NCBI GenBank assembly: GCA_903813345.2
Contig: CAIIXF020000002.1
Span: 16,935,467 to 16,995,466, forward strand
From: Owenia fusiformis
Taxonomy: Eukaryota > Annelida > Polychaeta > Sabellida > Oweniidae
Direction of reading: 5' to 3'
Length of the DNA: 60,000 bases
This document shows positions 1 to 12,800 of this stretch, in pieces; position 1 is the first letter of the stretch; the number at the start of each line of letters is the position of its first letter. The notes beneath the pieces were generated by a model, which saw only the letters and a list, made by a program, of their open reading frames with translations, made no database searches and was not told where the DNA came from. Position numbers and translations under genes: made by a program.

Positions 1-3000
1 GTTAAGATGTCGCTAATTATTACATAATGTGTACATAGAAATCTTGGAAATAATTCAATGTTGATAGATTGTCATACGTTACATGTAGTGTAGTGTCGAA
101 TTCAATAGTGATTTCACTTTTTAGTCATTCGTTAGTGGTAGACGTTTAGAAATGTGTATACCGATACAGACAAAACAAGCGGTGCTTTAACCAACTGAAT
201 GGTGTTAGAGATACTAGTCCTTCCCCTCCTTCGGACGCCCGTGGTTCTAACCAATAATAGTCAAACTGACAAGGACTTAGAATAAACAGTATATAAATCG
301 AGCAAAAAACGATATGATTGACAATAAAATAGCAAGAATACACTTTAGACACTCTGAAACATTGGACGACCCTAGGCTTGGCCTGTGGTATTATAATACT
401 TGTTATTGAATCATGTAAAAGACTAAAAAGTGAAACGAATGTAAATCCTTTTGGCTGGACTGTTTCTGTTTATAACAATAACAACCATGAAATGTAATAT
501 GGTTCATTTCCTATGATTGTGTATAACCTCCTGGTACAAATGTCACTGGCGTTTAATTTCCGTCACTTTGCAAATTCAACATTTCTTGCGTCTCTAAACC
601 TATTCCTAATAATGTAACCTTTAAAGTGTTAAACTGAACGTGTTCAGTATTTCTTAAAAGACAAACTGGGGGTATTTAATACTACAGTACTTGATATGAT
701 TAAGTTTATAATTTAACTGTATATATGGCCTCGTATATTTAATCATTTGTTTTCAAATCAGGTATATCACAGATGTTGGGGTGATAGAAAGAATGATCAC
801 AAAAGAGAGTAGAAAAACCGACCTGTTTATATGGCCCATCTTCTCTTTCAATACTGCCATCTTTATATCGGCCTAAATCTCTCTGGTGACATAGTAGCTG
901 TTATAATAGATAAACTCCAATTTTTATCCACGATGGCTAATGAATAAATGTAAGATCCTGACTTATAGGCAAGAAAGTTATAAGGAATTCAATATGTATA
1001 GAACATTTAATGATTTTCAATGAAGTTTACTTTCTTCTATTCTGAAATAAAATTCTCGGTTAAATCAAAGCAATGTTTATTTTAGCAATGATGTACTGTA
1101 GTTGATCACTTGACTATTGAAATAAATACTAGATAATAATATCATACTTTACAATTATTCTGAAATAACCGAGTCTACATTATTTCGTACACATATACCA
1201 GACACTATGAGAGACACTATGTCATTATAAGATGTACAAATTATATTTGTTAATAAATTGATATGGAATTGTAAGGGCGTTGTTTAGAGTAAATTAATTT
1301 AAAGTTATTTCACTATTTGATGAGATATCGTGGTTCTTGATTGAATAACATATTCCTATAAAAAGTGTATTTGTTCGTACATGATTAATCCACAGATTAG
1401 CTATATGTGAATCAAATTTTGCAATAATTTGTTCAATTTCTTCTTGGTATCGAGTATTGACATTCAGTTCAATCCGAAAATCAGATTAAGATTTTTCTTT
1501 ACACAATTAATCAATGACAAATTACATTAAGTGGGTCATTTTAAAATATTTGTAGTTTTCAAATGTTTCACATATTTGCTGTATCTCTACTTTTGAAAAC
1601 ACTACACATCGTCCTTAAACATATTTTAAAGATATTTACATTTTTCATATTTTCATATTCCTATATTCCTAGAATATTTTCAAAAGGGTCGAAAAAACGA
1701 TTCCAAATAGGTGATATTGTAGAACTTTCTGGAATATCTGGTCGAGCTAATGTTTTGCCACCATTGGGTGACCAAAAACAAATGCGCCAGTATCTCAACA
1801 ACGCTACCGTTCATAAGTTTGCCAACCGTAAGTTTTCATTTACTAACACACCAAAGCCTGGCATTGATAAATCTATGTTCCAATAATTCGGAAAATGAGA
1901 ATTGTGACAATTTTTTAGATCGCCGAACATAAACGGGCTTTGACATGCGATTCAAAAGGAGACTTCGGATTGCCATTGAAACTAATGGAGGGGAGTGTAA
2001 CATCGACAGGGGATGATTTACGTTAAAAATATCATTGTAGCAATCCAATGTTACTACACAATCTTTTCTGTGATAAATACTATTAGTCATGAAGATTGGC
2101 GATCGTTCACACAGACCAGTTAGACTTTGCTCTCGTCTATCTGCGAGTCGCACAAAGAGGCGCGAGGTTGGATGCTGATAATTTCAAGTGTGGTTTGTGC
2201 TCTACCAGCATATTTGTTTACAATGCGAGGGTAGATCAAGAACAATACGTCAATGAGTCGATAAATAGGACAAGTTGCGTTTTTTATTGTTTTGGGGGGC
2301 TTTTGTTTAATGATACACCAGTATGTATCTGTATATGAACATCGTTAGTTGAATACATACAATCTCGATTGCTTTGAAAACGGCATATTGGGTTTTATTA
2401 ACAAATCTTAAAGAATAACCCTCGTATATAGGTACACTTTTGCATAGTAACCATAAACAGTAGGTATTGTTCATCTTATATAAGGTTTGATATAAAATGT
2501 CGAATGGTCGGTAATTTGAGGCCGCATAGAAAGGTATACTGCCTGGACCGTCCGAATGAAACAGATAGAGGGACCAACATAAGGAAACAGGTAAGCGGTA
2601 CATTGCAACAGAAAATGTTCATGAAATAAATAATCGGTTCTACAAACCTTTTTTCAATTAGTCATATTTTCAATACTACAACTTTTTATGTCTTCACATG
2701 AAAATGGGGTGAAATGAGAGCTAAATAAGCACCCAAACCTACTAGTGGTACTAAGCTTTAACATATTTCTAGACATACATGTTTTCTTATTTTGATATCA
2801 CATAGAACACTTCTAAACAACAAAAATATCAAGAATGGGGTAGGTTTACTACTTCGATATTTTTGTACCTTTACAGTTATCCTAAACTTTACAAAGAAAT
2901 TGAAAATAGAGCATAAATGTATTACTCTTATAGAAAAATTCATATTCTTCGTTTTTTAAATTGACTAATGATCGATTGTATCGTGATTTTGAACCAGATG

Positions 3001-3818
3001 GTAATTGTATATACATTATATACAGTTTTATATCAGTATATCGAAGGTTTGGGAACGAGTAGATATTTTAAAGGATGTATTTGATTTCGAATCGTACTTA
3101 TTTATATACATTAAACATCCGAATCTGTGAGAGATCATAAGGTTATGTGCGATACATCATTACTGTATGGTCAATATGATATCATTTATCATAATACTAG
3201 TATTAATTTTATTGACCGAGTGGTCCCAAACATACCTATCATTCTCTAATCTCTAAGTTTTAAACATGATCAGCATTAAGATAAATATACATTTACTACT
3301 AATAATTAGGTGAAAGTACAGTTATTTATGTAACTACTTTGGTATTACTTTTTATTAACATCAATCATTAATAAATAATTATTAATCTAATACCAGACCT
3401 TGAAATATTTGTCATTAAGCATGTTATATAGCATGTGTACAGCAAAATTGACCAGTCGGTTCATGATATCATATATCGACATCAAATTTTGAAATCTAAC
3501 AAATGTGATAACAAACTATATACATTCACTTATTCTGATACGAAATATACCAATTTTACGATGAAGACGACTGGCTGGATGGGGTCATTTCATAATGCAG
3601 GAGCTGATCAAATAAAAGAAGAGAAACAGACATAAACCTTCAAAGGCCTTGAACCTGGATTATCTAACTTCATGTCGTGCTCTTGAAAAAACCTAAAAGT
3701 CATAAATATCAATGAATATTAAAATTGGCCGACAACACGAGATTCAAAATTATCTAAAGTAAATCGTTAACGAACCGGGATTCTCTGAAATATAAGTTGA
3801 TAGGTATTGCTATACAAC
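1..3818. other. Intergenic/upstream DNA, no gene recognised
   Basis: Stop-rich AT-rich sequence. The only stretch that resembles coding sequence is about 1690-1829 (+), an open frame reading KRFQIGDIVELSG near its start and ending at a possible donor (CCGTAAGT, near 1827). I do not recognise it, and no partner exon could be joined to it. Short frames at 2096-2338 and 3435-3635 look like chance. Promoter and 5' UTR of the downstream TRPC gene probably lie at the right end, but no core promoter motif is convincing. Confidence 0.5.
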
Positions 3819-6800
3819 ATGGGATTAAAAGCAAAATCGAAAAAATCGTTGAAAATTAACACTGGTGTTAAGGAAGGACGCGTGATACGAGATTTGCTAA
3901 AAACACAGGTGCGTATGTATTGTACGAAGTACATCATCCACATGTATTATTCAAATTAATTTGCAAGGTCATATACAACATGAACCACGTCTTCAAATTG
4001 TTCCATTCATGTGCAGTAAAACATTTGTAAGTGAGACGCCTTGCTAACGAATGATAGAGGTTCATTTCTAGATTCATTTAATGGAACACTGTCCCGATGT
4101 TCCACTTATGGAGGGGTTCCACGAAGGGAGGTGTTCCACTTCACAAGTTTACTGTAGTGGAAATGCAAATTTTAGATTTGATAAAATAATCAAAGAATGC
4201 TTTCAAATGGAGGATCAAGTCAAGTCACACTGTGGTACCACAAAACTGAAAAACGTGACTACGTTCGAACGCATATTGAGATCCGGGTGTTTGATCATTT
4301 CCATGGTCGCTATCATGTTTTCAATTGCAATAAAATGCATGTATCCTCCATGCATTATACAGTAAAACCTGTATATCTGAACACCTGGCTAATCCGAACA
4401 CCTTCCAATTTGAACACTTTTTTTCGGTCCCATTTTTTCCTCCCATTGACTCCCATGTTAAAAAAACCTTGAAATCTGAACACCTCCTAATCTGAACAGT
4501 GAACAAGCAGATTTGAAAAAGTGACTTGTCTAATCTGAACATTTTTATCAGAAATCAAATGTCTGGACATTTCAATTAAAGCCACATCTTGAGTCAATGT
4601 TGTTATATATCTTTACATATACAAATGCAATCAAAGAACCAATCGTCCTAATTAACTTATTTAGTCTCAGTGACATCCCTAATTTGTGGAAAACAACAGG
4701 ATGTTTTGGAAAGGTGTGAATACAGGAGTTAATTGGTTTATCCTATTAGAAAAGAACTGAATGTTTTATTTTTGGATTAAGAGAAAGGTGTGAATCAAGA
4801 AGATAATTGATTTATAATTATTGGAAATTACCTGGATGTTTTTGATTTGGATTAAGAGAAAGGTGAGAGTCTGGGAGATAATTGGTTTATCCTTATTGTA
4901 AATTAACTGGATGTTTTTGATTTGGATTATGAACAGGTCTTAACTGTTTTATATCCCATGGGTCTGTTATGATAGCTAAGATTCAATCAGTAAATGTTTT
5001 ATAATCACAAACATAACACAGACACCATTTGCAGACACGATTATATCACGAGAAGGAGAAAAAATCCAACTTCGTAATATTCGCATACATCTGACATCCT
5101 GAATGCCCTTGATATTTTGAAGGATAATACATCATCTCGAATGAACACTCATGAAAAATTATTTTTACTTGAAGAGGATATCTACTCAAATATTGCTAAT
5201 GCTAAAAGTGCCAAGAAACAAACAACAATGAAGAACTTTTTCAAGCAAAAGTAAAGCAGTGCTATATAACCATAATATGGGATAAGCCATTTGATAAGCA
5301 CAATATTTCGTACGAGACTATCATATACTTTTACAGTGTATTACAAAGTTTTTGCCAAAATATAAGAGTTATTTTTACTAAAATGGTGAAATTGTTCAAA
5401 ATATAAATAAAACATAGCATATAGGCTATAGGCCTATTGTAGAATTAACTCATTAACAACATGTATTGTTTTCTGACTTAGTATTAAGTGTTCAATATAG
5501 TGCACTGAACAATGAAAATCCCCCCCCCCCGACCAACAAAATCCTCGAAATTTGAACACCTGCCAATTTGAACGCTTTTAGCTGGTCCCATGGGTGTTCG
5601 GATTAGACAGGTTTTACTGTATTGCTACTTTTTCATTTCAAAGAAACATGTCAAACAAATGAACAAGCAAGGGGTGCATAATATTTTAGTAATGTACAGC
5701 GTGATCCAAAATGCAACCCTGGAATTTCAGAAATTTGTCATTAGTTAAAATTGAAAGTTGTTCCAAAAAGATGCATTTTGGTCACCCTGTATTACACATA
5801 CCAAGTGCTGTCAAAGGACTTGATATTGCAGTCACTTTAATGATACTTGATCTATATTGAAATTTCTGCAACCGTATTTATTTACTAGGTATTTATCTCG
5901 ATCGGACGCATAACTTTTATTACGTTTGTACGATAACGATTACAACTAGTGTCGTACTAGTTAATGATGTAGTTTGTGGAATAGGAGGACACACAAAAGT
6001 GGTCCATCCCGTTTCCATGTCCTTCGAAGGTGCTGCACTATTTTAACATAAGAAAACGAGTTGAAATATCAGAGCAAGTAGAGATAGAATAAACAATATT
6101 GTCACTTTGTCATTTAATGCTAGAAAAAGGGATAAAGTGTTATGAAGGTCGCCTCGCAATCATCTTCGATTGTATACGCATTATAGTATTGGCTAGTATT
6201 ACCAGTCACAACATCAAACACAATATAAAATATGTGAGAAGACACAGATACCTGTCTTCCTGGGTTATTTAAAGTAACAAAACAACTGACAGTTAATGCC
6301 CTTAAGGTGAACGCGGTTGTCTTATTTACAGGCGAGCATGACGTCACAAAATGACTTGATCAGCAAGAGCGGGGAGTCGCTAACACAGTTTATGACAAAT
6401 ACAAAAGAAGGGGATACCCTAAGAATGCTGAATCCAACGGACAGGGAGCTCCTCCGTTTAGTGAACGAGGGAGATATGCAAGATATCAAGGAGTACGTCG
6501 AAGTAGGTGGCAATAAAGCAATCTAGTTCAAGTATGATAACCATAACACTTGGGTACATAAGTGTGTGCTTAAGTTTGTAAAATGATTGGGTGTTTGTGA
6601 TAGTTATTTATTGTGGATTTTCTTGTCAAATGCTACTGGCTGTTGGTATCTTTCTTGGTATTAGCAGGCTTTCTTAATGCTCTTGAAATTACTTTCACAG
6701 TCTTATTTTAAGGACATAATATAACGTTGGTCGTATGCTATTCCACTTGCATCTGTCGTTCTGTCCATAATTAGTTAATATCCATTTGATCCGGAGCCAC

Positions 6801-9800
6801 ACAAGTCAGGACTTGAAAATCCCGAGCAACCACACTAAACAATGAAAATGAACATTAACTTTCTACGATTTTAGCATGCTCATGAACTTGACATAAACTG
6901 CCATGATTTCATGGGAAGATCAGCTCTAACCATTGCCATACAACATGGTCACGAGGAACTCGTGGATTATCTACTTCACCAGAAGGATATCAAGCTAGGG
7001 GACTCTCTCCTGCATGCAGTTAAAGAGGGCAATATTACAATAGTTGAGATGTTACTCAATTGGGGTAAAAGGTGTGTGATATTATTAGTTATTCCAATAA
7101 AATTTGTGGACTAGTTGAGTAGATCCAGGCACAGTAGTTGAGATATTACTTTATTTGGAGCAAAGGTGGGTGACATAAATGTGTTCCTCTGTCAGGAGAA
7201 CGTAGTATTGGTTGACTCACGTGGATTATTACATGCGCACGAAGAGATATATGACATATACAAGAATTCAGACTATATCGAAAGGCATGTTGTTCTCCAG
7301 GAATACTACATACGAGGGGTGATCAACAAGTAATGGGCGCTTTTTTACACAGATGCTTTTTATAGACCAATCCCTTTGATTTATGAATCTTCAGAATTGA
7401 TAGATAATTGAATGATGTATCACTGGTAGGAAAATCAAAGGGATTGGTCTGTAAAAAGTATCTGTGTAAGAAAGCATCCATTACTTATTTATCATCCCTC
7501 GTATGCCTAATAGAACCTCCCATCCAGTACTATTACCAACACAAATTGATTTCCCCAATACAACGGCCAAATTATGACTAGCAATGATGCCATTTTCTGA
7601 ATTAGCCAGTTGAAAAAGATTTCATAAAATTAAATAGCAAATACATAAGCTGTACATAGTATCATTAACGTTACCATTAGACATAAATCGATCATTGAAG
7701 AGCACATTGATATATAATTCCAAATGATTTTAGGTTTATCATAAAGTAGTTTTTTCTTGTTTAGTCTAAGCGAAGCAGAGAGACGGAGATTGAATGAAGA
7801 CTTCTCAGAAAGTGCAGAATTTCCCCCGGGTGTCACTCCGCTTGTTTTGGCTTGTCACTATGACAACTACGACATCATACAACTCCTTTTAAGCAATGGC
7901 GGCAAAATCGACGACCCACACGATTTTGACTGTAAGTAATTAAGAAAACAATATTTTGAAAGAAATCGTGCTAAGTAAAATAAAATTCAAGGATTTAAAG
8001 AAAGCGACATTAGAAAAGAAAGATAACAGAAAATACTAAATTTGGCAATTTGATAATGAGGAAGGAACACAATAAATGGATGGAACACATTTGTACTGCT
8101 CATCGTACACGGTACAGGATTTTGAAGTTGTCAGTGCACTCTCTACAATATATCTCAAACACTTACTATACTAGCTAGTATCATACATCAATTTGTGATT
8201 GCATTTGCGAAACAAAGGAAATTGTTTAATTTGTAGTTTTTGATTTTGAATAATTCCTTTTCAATTCGTCGATATAACTAATACATGTAGTAGGATTTAA
8301 CTAATTATCATTCAGAACATTTCAAAATATACAATGCATTATTCCGATGTTTTTCGTTATTTAAAACATAACAAACACACTGATATAGCTTTGTAGATTG
8401 TTAATAAATAATAATCGATGTGTCACACCGCTATCAATGACTCAATGGAATAATGAACGTTTGCTTAGACACGTAGTCTACGATATTCAGATAATTTATG
8501 ATCCGTATGGTAAAAAACATTATAGGTCAATGCCAAGAATGCAAGAGAGATGGAGACGAATTTGGAGAATTCCTTGAAACTTCACGTAAAAGAATCAACA
8601 CGTACAGGGCCTTGGCTAGTCCTGGATATATCTGTCAGACGTCTGACGATCCCATGCTTGTGGCATTTAAGCTTGCCCATGGCTTTGATAAACTCTACGT
8701 ACACGAACCAGTATTTAGGGTAGGTTCCTATTTACTTTATTCAATCTATCCACATATTAAAAGTGGCAAGTGTCTATGGTATCTACTTGCCCATATGTGC
8801 TTGATTTAGCAATTTATTTTTCTTATACCAGTATATAGTGCAAAGAACATGCTTACCAATAAACAAAACGGTTAAATAAAAATAAACCCAACAAACACAG
8901 TCAATTTTTAAGTAAAACAGCTGAAATGAAAATGTGTTGTTTATTCAAATTATACTGCCCTGAGAAGAACTACAAAATTAATAGTCATCCATTGACATTT
9001 TAGAAAGAATATAAATCACTAGCAGACCAATGTAGAGAGTTTGCAGTGGATCTTTTAGATCAGTGTCGTGCCTCGGAGGAAGTGTACCACATACTGAGAA
9101 GGCCAGAGGGCGCTGAATCAAGGGAAGGGGCCAGAGCCAGAGAATTCCCACGGTTACATTTAGCTATTGAATACGAGATGAAAGATGTGAGTATTTCAAA
9201 AAAGAAATTGACATTTCCTTCCCAAAGGGAAGGGACCAGAGCCAGAGAATTCCCACTGTTACATTTAGCTATTGAATACGAGATGAAAGATGTGAGTATT
9301 TCAGAAAAGAAATTGACATTCCCTTCCCAAAAGAGCATCTACAATCTCAAGGTGAAGATAATCCTTTGATCAAGCATTACATTATTACGAGAATAATAAA
9401 CCAAAATAATTCTTAATGTTTCACACGTTATCCAAAATCCATTTGATATGATTTCAGTTTATCGTCCACCCAAACTGCCAGCAGGTAATCCAGACACTTT
9501 GGACAGAATATGTGCCGGACTTCATGAGGAGAAGTATGTTAGAGCAGATCTGGTATTTCACTTGGAGGCTCGTTTTGTTGCCAGTGATGATCTTACTATA
9601 TCTTGTAGCTCCAAAAGCGTCATTTATGAAATCAATGAGATCTCCAATGAACAAGTTTTTAAGTGACACTGCGTCATATGTGGCATTTCTTGGACTATTA
9701 TTTGCTAATATGATGACTACAGAGACTCGAAAGCGAGGCCAACATCCTGGCGACGCCATCGAATGGCTAATTATCGTTTGGGTGGTAGGTTTACTTTGGA

Positions 9801-12800
9801 ATCACGCTAAGGTGCTATGGGGTCAAGGAAGAGTCGCATACTTTAAAACCCTATGGCACATATACGACATTGTTATGATTGGTACGTTTGTATTAACATT
9901 CGTATGCTGGGCGATTTCTTACACCTGGGTACGCATAGCTGGGACATCATACGCAGATGAATTGAGACGATTTTGGTTCGCAGAAGATCCGATTCTTCTC
10001 GCGGAAGGGTTTTTCTCAATTGGCACAGTCTTGGCGTTTGGGAGAATCGTATACCTCTTCCAAATGAGCCAAATCCTCGGGCCACTTCAAATCTCACTGA
10101 GCAGAATGCTAGATGATATATTGCAGATTCTATTGACGTTTCTCTTGACAATGTTTTGTTTTGCATCGGGACTAACAAGACTGTATTCATATTATGAGAA
10201 CAGTGTCAGGGTAAATCCTAACAACAGCACAAAAACTCAACCACCCCAGTTCGTAGAGTAAGTATCCATAGTCACAATAACCCAGATGCGAGTAGAAATA
10301 ATCTTGATTTACGTCATTAAAAATTCAAAATTCAGTCAAAGTAATATCATATTTGAAATCTACATGTAAAATTACTTCTAGAAATGTGGTTTTAAAAAGT
10401 GTTTATCAACTTTGAAAAACTAATTTTCTTTCAAAAAGTGAGTTCTAGCTCGGGGAGATTCCCCATAGACCCCATGCTATAAAATCACAAAAAATGAAAT
10501 ATATTTTCTTTTAGTGGACAGATAATATTTTGCTTTACTGGACATATTTTCATTAGTATAAGTATCAGACACATAAAGGTTATATTCAAATTGAGCCACT
10601 TAAATTGATAATATTCAAGTTTAAGGGAACTTTCTTATATACCTGCCATGTTAATTGACCCGAATCAGCCACCTGGTGGTGAAACTGGTAACTACCTACT
10701 CGCATTTGGGTAATTACGATATTGATCTTGTACCGACATCTTGCCGCAAATAATCAATGAATCAAGAAATCTCAACCAGCACAATTCGTAGAGTAAGTAT
10801 TCACCAATTCATTCTCTGAATCAGCAAAACCCTCATCGTAAAACAAGTACAATAGTTCTTACAACTGTACCATTGAGTATTACAACTGTACCATCGAGTA
10901 TTACAACTGTATCACTGAGTATTATAACTGTACCATTGCGTATTACAACTGTACCATCGAGTATTACAACTGTACCACTGAGTATTACAACTAGATCCTA
11001 TTTTACTACAATACTTGGTCTAATTAGTCAAATATTTTTCAGATTTTCTAACACATTTCGAACGTTGTTTTGGAATCTCTTTGGATATGGAGAACCCGAG
11101 TATGCTGATATTGTAGTCACAAACACATTCAATAATACTTTGATAGTTCCAATGAGGTAAATACAAACAATGAGGTAAAATTAGGCACATTCAATATGGA
11201 TATATATTTATCGCAGTTCTGAGGATGATACGTATCCCCTCTGCTCATTCTAAACAAAGTTATTGTCTCAATATTTTGTAAAAGTCTTGTTGTTCATGTA
11301 TAAAGCGGTTTTTTTGAACATTTTCTGCAAAAGATTGGGATACAAAGGGACCCGAGACAAAATTGCTCAAGTGTCTATGAGTTTAAACTATTTTCATATT
11401 ATGTTAACCCATATTGCATATTCTACTCTACATTTACGTGTTTAGGAAACACCACTTTACTGAGGGTGTTGGGTACCTCCTATATGCCGGGTATCATGTG
11501 ATTGTAGTGACAGTTCTATTAAATATGCTCATTGCTATGATGTCCAATTCACTAAATGAAATACAGGTATTGTAGAATTGATATTTCTGTTATATATTTA
11601 AGAAACATTTGTCACCTTAAAAGGTGCGAATTTCAACTTAGATTCAGAAGAATGGTGTAATCTAGGAGTGAATAAATGTTATTCAAAAAATTCAAAACTT
11701 ATTTACTTGTTTAAGTAACATGGAAGTAGCATTTCAGATGGGTTATACACTCTGTTTACCTTGAACCACCACATCATAATGTTTCACATGGAAATGGTTC
11801 CTGTATGGGGGAGGGGGTGTTAAACAGGCTTTGTGCCTTCAAATGTTAGATCTTAGTTTGGGATATTTGGGATTTGCTTTACTGGTGACTGGTTGTACTT
11901 GTTAATGTTTCATTTCCTTGCCCCGTTTTAACACTTTTTGGTATTTCCCGGTTGGTACCTGTGCATACATGTATACATTGCTATATTATAAAGGAAAATG
12001 CCGACGTTGAATGGAAATTCGCACGCTCCCGGATGTGGATGACCTATTTTGAAAGCGGTGGGACATTGCCCCCTCCCTTCAACCTCATCCCCAGCCCAAA
12101 ATCATTCTTCTACTTGTTTCTATGGATCAAGACAAAATGCTGTGGAAGTGACGGAAAGACTGCAGAGTTTTCTCCTACTGTAAGTCGTTAGACGGTATTA
12201 AGGTAGTGATATACAGTCTTGAAGAAATTAACATAAATAGTTAACGATACGACGTCAGAAACTGTACATCGCGGCATTTTACTGCATTTTTAATGCGTAC
12301 TTACTTTTAAAACCGCAATATCTCGACAGAAAAATCATATTTTTCTACAATTTTTCGTCATCAGTTGAACACGTATGTCCATGAAATATTTTGCCTATCA
12401 GAATTCCAAATAACTGATTTGGGACTTTTAAAATGAGAATCACGCAAGCCGTATTATGCGACTTTCTATGCTAAAACCGGGTGTCGACTGTAACATTTTG
12501 AAGAAAAGTGATTTTAATTTTAAACGAAAAATGAAGATAACTTTTTCATTTCTCAACGGATCTTTCTCAAATTTTCACAATATTTAAATTCACCATTTTG
12601 GAAAAGACAAAAAGATTCTGTGTGATGACGTCATAATATAACAATGCTAACTTAACGCTTATATTTATGCAAAAAAAGTGTCGACAGGCATAATTTCGTA
12701 CCAACAAGATATATATTTTGATCAATTAAACATTAAATCGTTTGTAAGGTGAATTATTCTTTTTTGATTCCTGAAAGGCATATCATATTCTATATTTTTA

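Noticed and set aside
4081-4365. 94-codon frame with several Cys, ending at the Tigger insertion
   Set aside because: Considered as a gene broken by the transposon, but there is no recognisable domain, no homologous exon in TRPC copy 2, and it lies in the proposed intron.
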